From assembly GCA_945874855.1 (NCBI GenBank), contig CAMCIP010000059.1, positions 1-11,532 on the forward strand: a DNA stretch of 11,532 nt. Direction: 5' to 3'. The stretch is from Brevundimonas vancanneytii. Lineage in GTDB: Bacteria > Pseudomonadota > Alphaproteobacteria > Caulobacterales > Caulobacteraceae. The number at the start of each line of letters is the position of its first letter. The first letter of the stretch is position 1. The notes under the pieces were generated by a model, which saw nothing but the letters and a program-made list of their open reading frames with translations, ran no database searches and was not told where the DNA came from. Of this stretch, positions 1-7,224 are shown in pieces. The position numbers were made by a program, and so were the translations under genes.

Positions 1-200
<200 letters not shown>

Positions 201-289
201 GGGGCTCTGGCGCGGTCACGAGTCGACCGACCCTAGAGGCTGGCCACCCCCGGGGGAATCGGTTTCGCGGTCCGGGCGCGTTCCGGCAG

Positions 290-1219
290 CTATTTCAGGA
301 AGGCGTTCACCGCCCCGGCGAAGGCGTCGGGCTGGTCCAGCATGACGAAATGCGCCGCCTCGTCGATGCGCAGGAAGCGCGCGCCCGGCAGGGTTGCATA
401 GGCGCCGCGGTAGATCTGGTCGGTCAGCTCGGGCGTCATGCCGGGCCAGGTGAAGGGCACATAGACGACCTGGACCGGGGCGGTGATCCGGCCCAGTTCG
501 GGGCGCAGGTCGGTGGTGATCAGCTCGTGCATGGCGTTGCCGGCCACGGTCTGGTCGCTGGTGCGGCTGTGGCGGGTGGGGCCCGCGCGCAGGTCGGGCG
601 TGCGGATCATGGTGACCAGGGTGGCCTCGGCCTGGGCCGCCCACTGTTCGGGGGTCGAGCCGACCATGCCTGCGCGGATGGCGTCGGCCATGGGGCGCAG
701 GCCCTCGGGGGTGGCGTCGGGATTGCCGAAGGCCTGACCCATGAAGGGGATCTGGTCCACCACCATGACGCGCCCGACCAGGTCGGGATGGCGGGCGGCC
801 AGCATGAGGGCGATGGTGCCGCCCATGGAGTGGCCGATGACCACGGGATTGCGCAGGCCCTTTTCGCGGATGTAGCGGGCCAGGTCGTCGGCCACGGGGG
901 CGGCGACGAGGCCGGTCGCATTGTCCCCGGCCGGGGCGCCGGCGAAGCCCTGCAGGTGCAGGCGATGGAGGGTGTGGGGTCCGTCCAGCCGGTCGACCAG
1001 GGGCTGCCAGATCTCCGGATGCGACGACAGGCCCGGGATCAGGATCAGGTCGGGGCCCTGTCCCTCCAGCAGGACGTGGAACCGGCCGGACGAGAAGGCC
1101 GCGTGGTGGTGGCCCTCATGCGGGCCCGCCTCGGCCCCGGCCGGAACGTCGGCCGCAGGCGTGGCGCAGGCGGCGAGGCCGAGCAGGGCGGCGGCGGCGA
1201 GGCAGGGCGCAAACTTCAT
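290..1219 (-). CDS. alpha/beta-hydrolase fold lipoprotein
   Basis: This is a 309-residue protein. I place the start at the ATG at 1219 rather than further upstream because it opens a clean lipoprotein signal: MK, a hydrophobic stretch, then the lipobox LAAC with Cys18 as the lipidation site. The next residue is Ala, which favours the outer membrane. A purine-rich AAAAGAG lies about 10 nt upstream. After a His-rich linker (HEGHHH, 34-39) comes an alpha/beta-hydrolase domain: oxyanion loop IPGLSSHPEIW (61-71), nucleophile elbow GHSMGG with Ser131, and a C-terminal DEAAHF with His290. The usual catalytic acid after strand 7 (normally a GDxD-like turn) is replaced by VYVPFTWPGM (252-261). Asp155 in VVDQIPF after strand 6 is the best alternative acid. 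The substrate is unknown; esterase or lactonase-like chemistry is inferred from the fold only. The gene is divergent from the Rieske gene across 62 bp. Confidence 0.85.
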   Translation of the reverse strand: MKFAPCLAAAALLGLAACATPAADVPAGAEAGPHEGHHHAAFSSGRFHVLLEGQGPDLILIPGLSSHPEIWQPLVDRLDGPHTLHRLHLQGFAGAPAGDNATGLVAAPVADDLARYIREKGLRNPVVIGHSMGGTIALMLAARHPDLVGRVMVVDQIPFMGQAFGNPDATPEGLRPMADAIRAGMVGSTPEQWAAQAEATLVTMIRTPDLRAGPTRHSRTSDQTVAGNAMHELITTDLRPELGRITAPVQVVYVPFTWPGMTPELTDQIYRGAYATLPGARFLRIDEAAHFVMLDQPDAFAGAVNAFLK

Positions 1220-1281
1220 CGCATCGGGCTCTTTTCTCAGGCCACTGGCGGCCGGGTCGCCTGCGGTTCTAGAACGGTCCC
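1220..1281. promoter_or_regulatory. divergent intergenic region with a 10 bp perfect palindrome
   Basis: These 62 bp separate two outward-facing starts, so promoters for both the hydrolase and the Rieske gene should lie in or near them. A perfect palindrome GTTCTAGAAC occupies 1266-1275, ending six bases before the Rieske ATG, where a repressor or an RNA structure could affect initiation. An in-frame TAG at 1270-1272 inside the palindrome also shows that the Rieske frame cannot start upstream of 1282. I see no convincing -35/-10 pair. An operator role is inference. Confidence 0.3.
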
Positions 1282-2031
1282 ATGACCGCCGAAACCCCCG
1301 CCCCTCCGACCGATGCGACTCCCCCGGGGCAGGGCACGGGGGGCGACGCCTGGTGGTTCGTGGACCTGTCGGAAGCGGTGCGGCCGGGCGTCCAGGCACG
1401 GTGGATGATCCTGGGCGAGCCGGTGCTGGTCGGGCGTACCCGGGCGGGAGAGGTCTTTGCCCTGCGCGACATCTGTCCGCACCGGGCCGCGCCCCTGTCG
1501 GCGGGACGGATCGTGGCCCATGAGGGCGAGGGCGAGACGGTGGAATGCCCCTATCACGGCTGGCGCTTCCGTCCCGACGGTGTCTGCGCCGCCATTCCCA
1601 GCCTGGTCGAGGGCGACGCCACGGATCCCTCGCGCATCCGGGTGCGGGCCTATCCGATCGTCGAAAGCCACGGCCTGATCTTCGTCCGGGCCGCGTCCGA
1701 CCCGAACGCCAGCGGCGCGCCGGACGCGGCGCCGCCGACCTTTCCGGGGGCGGAGGGCCGGGCGCGTCGGGTGGAGGCCCGGACCGTCGACTCCGGGGTC
1801 GACGCCGTGCGGGCGCAGATGGGGGCGGGTGAGCCCGGCCGGCAGGACGGCGGGGAGGCCGGTGCCGGCGCGCCGGGCTGGCTGTGGGAGCCGGGTCAGG
1901 GCAACGCCCGGCACGGGCCGGAGCTGACCTGTCTGACCCCGCTGGAGGCGACGCGCACCCGGGTCACCCGCATCCGCTGGTCGGGCCCCGGGCAGTCGGC
2001 CCTGGACCGCCTGTTCGTCAGGCGGCGCTGA
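1282..2031 (+). CDS. Rieske [2Fe-2S] protein, remnant-like ring-hydroxylating oxygenase
   Basis: This is a 249-residue protein. The ATG at 1282 is the first possible start because a TAG precedes it in frame at 1270. Residues 24-137 form a Rieske domain: WWFVDL opening, CPHRAAPLS with Cys65 and His67, and CPYHGWRF with Cys89 and His92, a complete CxH...CxxH cluster site. The next strands (RVRAYPIVESHGLIFVR) match oxygenase alpha subunits of the vanillate demethylase/phthalate dioxygenase kind, normally about 330-450 residues. Here the catalytic domain is drastically short. A Gly/Ala-rich stretch (179-199) replaces the mononuclear iron region, and the only histidine after residue 130 is His211, so no 2-His-1-carboxylate site is possible. 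The tail ELTCLTPLEATRTRVTRIRW resembles the end of the oxygenase fold, then stops early. It is either a decaying gene or a protein kept for electron transfer. Its 3' end overlaps the convergent TetR gene by 14 bp. Confidence 0.8.
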   Translation: MTAETPAPPTDATPPGQGTGGDAWWFVDLSEAVRPGVQARWMILGEPVLVGRTRAGEVFALRDICPHRAAPLSAGRIVAHEGEGETVECPYHGWRFRPDGVCAAIPSLVEGDATDPSRIRVRAYPIVESHGLIFVRAASDPNASGAPDAAPPTFPGAEGRARRVEARTVDSGVDAVRAQMGAGEPGRQDGGEAGAGAPGWLWEPGQGNARHGPELTCLTPLEATRTRVTRIRWSGPGQSALDRLFVRRR

Positions 2032-2680
2032 GGGCGCGGTTCGGCTCGCGGGCGCCGGCGAAGATCAGGTCCATCTGCCGGTCCAGGGCGTCGGTCAGGG
2101 CCTTGAGGTCCCAGCCGTCGTAGGCGGCGCGGCGGAAGCCGGCGGTGAAGCCGGTCCAGATCATGTCGGACAGCAGGTCCAGGTCGGCGTCCCGGGCGAT
2201 CTCGCCACGGGCGGCGGCGGCGGTCAGCAGGTCGCGCACGATGGCCGACAGGGGCTGGACGGCCACGCGCATGCGACGCTCGGCGTCGGCGGGGTGGAAC
2301 CAGGCCCGCGACACCACGGCCTGGACCAGCGGCAGATCGGCCAGGCCGGCCTGATAGGCGGCGGACAGGGCGGCGGCCAGACGACGGCGGGCCGGGCCAT
2401 CACCCCTGGCGGCGGCCTGCATCTGCTCGGTGATGCGGATCAGGTCGTCGGCCAGTACGGCCTCGAACAGTTCGGCCTTGTCCTGGAAATTGGCGAAGAC
2501 GGCGCCGGTCGACATGTCCGCGCCCTTGGCGATGTCGCGGATGGTGGCCGGCTCATAGCCGCGCGCGGCGAACAGGGCGCGGGCGGAGGCGAGCACCTTG
2601 CCGCGGGTGCGGATCTTGGCTGCCTGACGGCGATTCAGGACGGGGGCAACGACTTCGGTTGAGCTGGTGGTGTCACGCAT
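2018..2680 (-). CDS. TetR/AcrR-family transcriptional regulator
   Basis: This is a 220-residue protein of normal TetR length. The N-terminal DNA-binding domain covers about residues 24-76: a helix ending in ALFAARGYEPATI, then the helix-turn-helix RDIAKGADMSTGAVFANFQD. The tyrosine usual in the YxxF position of the recognition helix is Phe here. The C-terminal two-thirds is an all-helical ligand and dimer domain without an identifiable ligand; residues 165-207 resemble TetR_C domains of unassigned regulators. The frame is open further upstream, but the ATG at 2680 fits the family N-terminus; its Shine-Dalgarno is poor. The 157 bp upstream (2681-2837) hold no gene and presumably its promoter; a weak GTCA-N8-TGAC inverted repeat sits at 2786-2801. 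The target is unknown. The convergent Rieske gene and autoregulation are the nearest candidates. Confidence 0.88.
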   Translation of the reverse strand: MRDTTSSTEVVAPVLNRRQAAKIRTRGKVLASARALFAARGYEPATIRDIAKGADMSTGAVFANFQDKAELFEAVLADDLIRITEQMQAAARGDGPARRRLAAALSAAYQAGLADLPLVQAVVSRAWFHPADAERRMRVAVQPLSAIVRDLLTAAAARGEIARDADLDLLSDMIWTGFTAGFRRAAYDGWDLKALTDALDRQMDLIFAGAREPNRALSAA

Positions 2681-2837
2681 GGGGACGAGCTTACTCGGGA
2701 CTGGATGAAGCGGCCGCCAACAAAACTGGTTGCCGAACAAGGTTACGGACGCGGCGCGACAAGTGCAGGAAACACGGGGCCTATTGTCACGGGACGATGA
2801 CCAAAATACGCCCGAACACAACCCATCTTTTCGGCCG

Positions 2838-4664
2838 TTACGGTGCCGCTTTTGGTCGCAGGGCGCGGGCCTGCCGGGCGCGGCGGTCGGCCGGCTGGGC
2901 GGCCTGGAAGGCGCGGCGGAAGACGTCGCGGCGCTCATGGATCGAGGCCAGCACCCGCCCCATGGGCACGCCCACGTCCACCAGGGTGTTCTCGGCCAGC
3001 TGCAGGCTGGCCTCGGTCGTTTCGGGCACGGCGTCGGTAGCGCCCAGTTCATAGAGGCGCACGGCGTGGCGGTCGTCGCGGGCGCGGGCGATCAGGGCGA
3101 GGTCGGGCTGCAGGGATCTGACGCCGCGGACCACCTCGTCGACCTTGCCCGGCGCGTCCATGGTGACGACCACCGCCCGCGCCTGGTCCAGGCCGCAGCG
3201 GGCCAGAAACTCGGGCCGCCCGGCATCGCCCCAGTGGACGTCCAGGCCGTCCCTGCGGGCCCGGGACACCACGGCCGGGTCGCTGTCGACGGCGACGAAG
3301 CCGACGCCGTGCTCGGTCAACAGTTCGCCGATCAGGCGGCCGACGCGGCCGAAGCCCACGATCAGCACCTGGCCCTGGGCCTCGGGCGCGGCCATGGCCT
3401 CGGGCGGCAGGTCGACGGGGTTGGCCGCCTCGCGCCGGCGCACCACGTCGCGGCCGATCCAGGCCAGCAGGGGGATGGCGAACATGCCGATCGTGACCGC
3501 CGGCAGGGCCACGGCGACGTCCGCCGGGGCCAGGACGCCCTCGGCAGAGCCCGCGGCAAGGATGACGAAGGCGAACTCGCCGGCCGGACCCAGGATGAGG
3601 GCGGCCTCGAAGGCGGCGCGACCTCCCAGACCCCAAAGACGCGCCAGACCGAAGACCAGGGCGGCCTTGAGCGCGATCAGGGCGAGGGCGAGGCCGAAGA
3701 CGGCGCCCGGCCGGGCGACCACGGCGTCGAGATCCAGCGAAATGCCCACGCCCATGAAGAAGACGCCCAGCAGCAGGCCCTTGAAGGGGCTGATCGCCAC
3801 CTCGACCTCGCGCCGGAACTCGGTCTCGGCCAGCAGGACGCCGGCGATCAGGGCGCCCAGGCTCATGGACAGGCCGGCCGCCTGGGCGGCGACGCCGGCG
3901 CCGACCACGACCAGCAGGCTGGCGGCCACGAACATCTCGTCACCCTGACCCCGGCTGCGGGCCCGGGCCACGCTCCGGAGCAGGGGGCGCAGCACCAGTC
4001 GGCCCAGCGCCACGATCAGCACCAGACCGAGGGCGGCGGGGGCGAGCGTCAGGAGGGCGGTCTGCAAGACGGCGGGATCGAGGTCGCCGCCGCCCTGGGC
4101 CAGGGCGGCCAGGACGGTGACGGTGATCAGGATGGGGGCGACGGCCAGGTCCTGGGCCAGCAGGATGGAGAAGCCGGCACGGCCGGCCGGGCTGGTCAGC
4201 CGCCTGGCCTCGGCCAGGACGGGCATGACCACGGCGGTCGACGACAGGGCCAGCGCCATGCCCAGAACAACGGCGCCGACCAACGGCCGGCCCATCAGCA
4301 GGAAGGCGCCGGCCAGAACCGCGGAGGTGGCGACCACCTGGGTCAGGCCGAGGCCGAAGACCAGGCGGCGCATGGCGCGCAGCCGCTCCCACGACAGCTC
4401 CAGCCCGATCATGAACAGCAGGAAGGCCACCCCCAGCTCGGCCAGCTGCCGGATCTGGTCCTGGTCGGAGATGGTCAGCCAGGCCAGCGGTCCGTCGGAC
4501 CCGGCGATCCGGCCCAGACCGTCCGGCCCCAGCAGGACGCCGGCGGCGAGAAAGCCGAGGATGGGGCTGATCCTGAGCCGGTTGAAAAGGGGCACGACCA
4601 CACCTGCGGCGGCCAGGAAGACCACCAGGTCCTTGTATTCGCCGCCGCCGTGCTCCGCCGCCAT
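2838..4664 (-). CDS. CPA2 family monovalent cation/proton antiporter with RCK domain (Kef-like)
   Basis: This 608-residue protein is close to KefB/KefC in length and plan. Residues 11-405 are strongly hydrophobic, with about 12-13 membrane spans forming a Na+/H+ exchanger-type domain. Recognisable parts are LGVAFLLFMIGLELS (78-92), ALSSTAVVMPVL (139-150), the transport-site AQDLAVAP (Q171, D172), and SPFKGLLLGVFFMGVGISLD (292-311). Residues 431-560 are a cytosolic RCK/TrkA-N domain with the nucleotide-binding loop GFGRVG (437-442), Asp460 at the end of strand 2, and GDA at 479-481. The family exports K+ (or Na+) in exchange for H+. The loop that in KefC reads HALESDIEP is REVEVAISP here (285-293), so glutathione gating should not be assumed. 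No KefF/KefG-type ancillary subunit is adjacent. The start at 4664 has a good Shine-Dalgarno, AAGGGAG, four bases upstream. Confidence 0.92.
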   Translation of the reverse strand: MAAEHGGGEYKDLVVFLAAAGVVVPLFNRLRISPILGFLAAGVLLGPDGLGRIAGSDGPLAWLTISDQDQIRQLAELGVAFLLFMIGLELSWERLRAMRRLVFGLGLTQVVATSAVLAGAFLLMGRPLVGAVVLGMALALSSTAVVMPVLAEARRLTSPAGRAGFSILLAQDLAVAPILITVTVLAALAQGGGDLDPAVLQTALLTLAPAALGLVLIVALGRLVLRPLLRSVARARSRGQGDEMFVAASLLVVVGAGVAAQAAGLSMSLGALIAGVLLAETEFRREVEVAISPFKGLLLGVFFMGVGISLDLDAVVARPGAVFGLALALIALKAALVFGLARLWGLGGRAAFEAALILGPAGEFAFVILAAGSAEGVLAPADVAVALPAVTIGMFAIPLLAWIGRDVVRRREAANPVDLPPEAMAAPEAQGQVLIVGFGRVGRLIGELLTEHGVGFVAVDSDPAVVSRARRDGLDVHWGDAGRPEFLARCGLDQARAVVVTMDAPGKVDEVVRGVRSLQPDLALIARARDDRHAVRLYELGATDAVPETTEASLQLAENTLVDVGVPMGRVLASIHERRDVFRRAFQAAQPADRRARQARALRPKAAP

Positions 4665-4824
4665 GCCGCTCCCTTGTCGCCGTCCGCAAGGATATGGCCG
4701 CCAGGCGGGGCTTTGGCGAGGTACGGGCGCCCCTTCATGACGATTAATTTAGGTACGGACCGGTCGCCCGCGGCGTAGCCTCGTTCCGAACCGTCCCCGG
4801 GAGGACGGACCGGAGGAAGACCCC
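4665..4824. promoter_or_regulatory. divergent promoter region between the antiporter and M13 peptidase genes
   Basis: These 160 bp hold no plausible gene and must carry the start signals for both flanking genes. An AT-rich patch (GATTAATTT, 4742-4750) stands out in GC-rich surroundings and could be part of a -10 region for either direction, but I cannot assign a -35 partner. On the plus side a strong Shine-Dalgarno GGAGG lies at 4812-4816, eight bases before the M13 ATG. Confidence 0.4.
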
Positions 4825-6978
4825 ATGCGTAAATCCCTGCTTCTCGGTGCCGCCGTCGGCGCAGCCCTGCTGGCCAGCGGTCCGGCTTTCGCCCAGTCCC
4901 CGGCCCGCCATGCGATCGACGACGGCCACGGCCATGAGTGCGTTGACGAGGCCTGCACCGTTTTCACCCTGTTCGCCCCTGAGGTTTTCGAAGGCGGGTC
5001 TTGGGAGGGTACGGAGGCCCCCCGGTACGGAACCTGGGGCTTCGCCCTGGATGGCCGCGATCTCGCCGTGGCGCCCGGCGACGACTTCTTCCGCCATGCC
5101 AACGGCGCGGCCCTTGCGCGGCTGGAGATTCCGGCCGACCGCACCTCCTACGGCTCGTTCGCCCTGCTGCGGGAGCTCTCGGACAACCGGCTGCGGGCCT
5201 TGCTGGACGACCTGCTCGCCAATCCCGCGCTCGCGGCCGGCACGGACGAGCGCAAGATGGCCGACCTGTACCGGTCCTACATGGATGTCGAGCGGATCGA
5301 GGCGTTGGACGCCCGGCCGATCAGGCCCTACCTCGCCGCCATCCGCGCCGCGGACGATCATGGCAAGATGGCCGCCTATATGGGCTCGCTCCAGGGCGGC
5401 TTCGGCAGCGGCTTCTTCGGCGTCGGCATCGGCGACGACCAGAAGGACCCGAGCCGCTACACCACCTATGTCAGCCAGTCGGGCATCGGCCTGCCCAACC
5501 GCGACTACTATCTCGACGCCGCGCGCTTCGGGGCCAAGAAGGCCCTTTACGAGATCTATGTCGCCGACATGCTGGGTATGATCGGCTGGGAGAATCCGGC
5601 CGGGACGGCGGCCGCCATCGTGGCGCTGGAGACCCGCATCGCCGAGGCGCACTGGACGCCGGAGCAGAACCGCAACCGCGACGAGACCTACAACCCCTTC
5701 AGCCTCGCCGATCTGGCGGCCCGGGCCCCCGGCTTCGACTGGGCGGCGTGGATGGAGCAGGCCGACCTGGGCGGCGTGACGAACGTCGTGGTGCGTCAGG
5801 ATACGGCGCTGCCGAAGATCGCGGCCATCTATGCCGAGACGCCGATCGCGGTGATCCAGGCCTGGCAGGCCTTCCACACCGTCGACGACATGGCCCCCTT
5901 CCTGTCGGCGCGCTTCTCGGACCGGCAGTGGCAGTTCCGCGCACGCGACCTGGGTGGCCAGCCCGAGCAGCGGGCGCGGGAAAAGCGCGCCGTCAGCTTT
6001 GCCGAGGGCACGATGGGTGAGGCCTTCGGCCGGCTGTACGTCGACCGCTACTTCCCCGCCGAGTCGAAGGCCATGATGGAGGAACTGGTCGCCAATCTGC
6101 GACTGGCTCTCGCCGACCGCATCCGTCAGCTGGACTGGATGGGCGAGGCGACCAAGGCCCAGGCGCTCTACAAGCTGGACAACTTCACCGTGAAGGTCGG
6201 CTATCCGACCAGGTGGCGCGACTACTCCGCCCTCGAGGTCCGGGCCGACGATCTGGTCGGCAATGCCGAGCGGGCCGGGGCCTTCCGCTGGGCCTTTCAG
6301 GTCGGCCGCATGAACGGTCCGGTCGACCGCGACGAATGGGGCATGACGCCCCAGACCGTGAACGCCTATTACAATTCGACGAAGAACGAGATCGTCTTCC
6401 CGGCCGGCATCCTGCAGCCGCCCTTCTTCGATCCCAAGGCCGATCCCGCCGTCAACTATGGGGGCATCGGCGGAGTCATCGGCCACGAGATCGGCCACGG
6501 TTTCGACGACCAGGGCCGCAAGTCGGACGGCGACGGCGTGCTGCGCGACTGGTGGACGCCCCAGGACGCAGCCAATTTCACCGCCCGCACCGACCTGCTG
6601 GGCGCCCAGTATGCCCGGTACGCCCCCCTGGAGGGGCACAACGTCAAGCCCGGCCTGACCATGGGCGAGAACATCGGCGATCTGGCGGGCGTGACCCTGG
6701 GACTGGAGGGTTATCGCCGCTCCCTGGGCGGCGCGGCCTCGCCCGTTCTCGACGGGGTGACGGGTGACCAGCGCGTCTTCTACGGCTGGGCTCAGGTCTG
6801 GCAATCCCGCTATCGCGAAGATGCGATGAAGAACCTCGTCGCCACCGATCCGCACTCGCCGCCGGAGTTCCGGGTTATCGGCCCCGTCCGGAACCTTGAC
6901 GCCTGGTACGAGGCCTTCAACGTCACGGCCGGCCAGAAATACTGGCTGGCCCCCGAGGACCGCGTCCGCCTCTGGTAG
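4825..6978 (+). CDS. M13 family (neprilysin/PepO-like) secreted zinc metallopeptidase
   Basis: This is a 717-residue protein, the usual M13 length. Residues 1-23 are a Sec signal peptide with an AFA-Q cleavage site, so the enzyme is exported, probably to the periplasm. The M13 N-domain begins near APGDDFFRHANG (83-94). The C-terminal catalytic domain has VNAYYNSTKNEIVFPAG (512-528), the zinc motif HEIGH (His554, Glu555, His558), and GENIGD with third ligand Glu615 and Asp619. DPHSPPEFRV provides His677 and Arg683, matching neprilysin His711 and Arg717, and the chain ends RVRLW as in the family. All catalytic residues are present, so it should be an active oligopeptidase. Two features are unusual: ENIGD in place of the common ENIAD, and a short pre-domain segment HGHECVDEAC (35-44) with two Cys and two His. 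The gene is transcribed alone and is followed by a hairpin and a terminator. Confidence 0.95.
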   Translation: MRKSLLLGAAVGAALLASGPAFAQSPARHAIDDGHGHECVDEACTVFTLFAPEVFEGGSWEGTEAPRYGTWGFALDGRDLAVAPGDDFFRHANGAALARLEIPADRTSYGSFALLRELSDNRLRALLDDLLANPALAAGTDERKMADLYRSYMDVERIEALDARPIRPYLAAIRAADDHGKMAAYMGSLQGGFGSGFFGVGIGDDQKDPSRYTTYVSQSGIGLPNRDYYLDAARFGAKKALYEIYVADMLGMIGWENPAGTAAAIVALETRIAEAHWTPEQNRNRDETYNPFSLADLAARAPGFDWAAWMEQADLGGVTNVVVRQDTALPKIAAIYAETPIAVIQAWQAFHTVDDMAPFLSARFSDRQWQFRARDLGGQPEQRAREKRAVSFAEGTMGEAFGRLYVDRYFPAESKAMMEELVANLRLALADRIRQLDWMGEATKAQALYKLDNFTVKVGYPTRWRDYSALEVRADDLVGNAERAGAFRWAFQVGRMNGPVDRDEWGMTPQTVNAYYNSTKNEIVFPAGILQPPFFDPKADPAVNYGGIGGVIGHEIGHGFDDQGRKSDGDGVLRDWWTPQDAANFTARTDLLGAQYARYAPLEGHNVKPGLTMGENIGDLAGVTLGLEGYRRSLGGAASPVLDGVTGDQRVFYGWAQVWQSRYREDAMKNLVATDPHSPPEFRVIGPVRNLDAWYEAFNVTAGQKYWLAPEDRVRLW

Positions 6979-6991
6979 GCCGGGCCGGCAC

Positions 6992-7020
6992 CCCTCCCTT
7001 CCCGCCGGGGGAAGGGAGGG
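6992..7020. repeat. perfect 12 bp inverted repeat (hairpin) after the M13 gene
   Basis: CCCTCCCTTCCC (6992-7003) pairs perfectly with GGGAAGGGAGGG (7009-7020) around a 5-base loop. It begins 13 bases after the M13 stop. There is no T tract on either side, so it is not a standard intrinsic terminator. It may protect the mRNA 3' end, or it may be a copy of a dispersed intergenic palindrome; only a genome-wide search can tell. Confidence 0.7.
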
Positions 7021-7034
7021 ATGCCGCGCGCACG

Positions 7035-7071
7035 AAAAAGCCCGCCGCGGGGGATAATCGCGGCGGGCTTT
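7035..7071. terminator. bidirectional intrinsic terminator between M13 and hisS
   Basis: AAAGCCCGCCGCG (7037-7049) and CGCGGCGGGCTTT (7059-7071) form a perfect 13 bp stem with a 9-base loop. Read on the minus strand the stem runs into CTTTTT (U tract at 7039-7035), a textbook rho-independent terminator for transcription from the hisS side. Read on plus it ends CTTTCTCGCTTT, a weaker but usable tail for the M13 transcript. Its placement between converging genes fits this role. Confidence 0.88.
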
Positions 7072-7142
7072 CTCGCTTTGGAAGCGGACGTTTCCTCCCC
7101 GAAACGCCTCCGATGGCTGCAGGGTGACCCGCGCCCTCGAGA
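7035..7142 (-). ncRNA. candidate small RNA or processed 3' UTR downstream of hisS
   Basis: About 108 nt on the minus strand end at the strong terminator and start just downstream of a possible promoter at 7148-7176. The stretch has no credible coding frame. Besides the terminator stem it contains a hairpin GGCGTTTC / GAAACGTCC with one bulged base (minus strand, 7108-7086) whose loop, GGGGAG, is purine-rich. It matches no RNA family I can recognise; it lacks the SRP RNA tetraloop region and the RNase P core. The simpler alternative is that it is the 3' UTR of the hisS transcript. Confidence 0.3.
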
Positions 7143-7147
7143 CCTTC

Positions 7148-7176
7148 ATAGAACCGCCGCAATCGGACCAAGTCAA
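7148..7176 (-). promoter_or_regulatory. possible sigma70-type promoter downstream of hisS
   Basis: On the minus strand, TTGACT (7176-7171) and TTCTAT (7153-7148) are separated by exactly 17 bases in a locally AT-richer stretch. The -35 hexamer is close to consensus. The -10 matches only three of six bases, so the assignment is tentative. It would start transcription near 7141-7144, directly into the RNA candidate. Confidence 0.28.
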
Positions 7177-7224
7177 TCAAAGCGCGGACAAAATCCGACA
7201 TTTCCGTGACTGATCGTCGATAAC

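Noticed and set aside
350..1285. 311-codon plus-strand frame opposite the hydrolase
   Set aside because: Gly/Ala/Asp/His-rich antisense shadow. The minus strand has a lipoprotein signal and hydrolase motifs.
2730..4778. 682-codon open frame on the plus strand opposite the antiporter
   Set aside because: Its composition is dominated by Gly, Gln, Asp and His, as expected from the antisense of hydrophobic membrane-protein codons. It has no recognisable domain, and the minus strand encodes a clear CPA2 antiporter.
7086..7142. SRP RNA, RNase P RNA or a known riboswitch in the hisS-M13 gap
   Set aside because: A GGGGAGGAAA stretch briefly recalls RNase P RNA, but the length is far too short and neither the RNase P core nor the SRP tetraloop sequence is present.
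4744..7176. 810-codon open frame on the minus strand opposite the M13 gene
   Set aside because: It is a shadow of the M13 frame in GC-rich DNA. It has no domain motifs, a low-complexity Gly/Ala/Arg/Val makeup, and would run through the terminator at 7035-7071.
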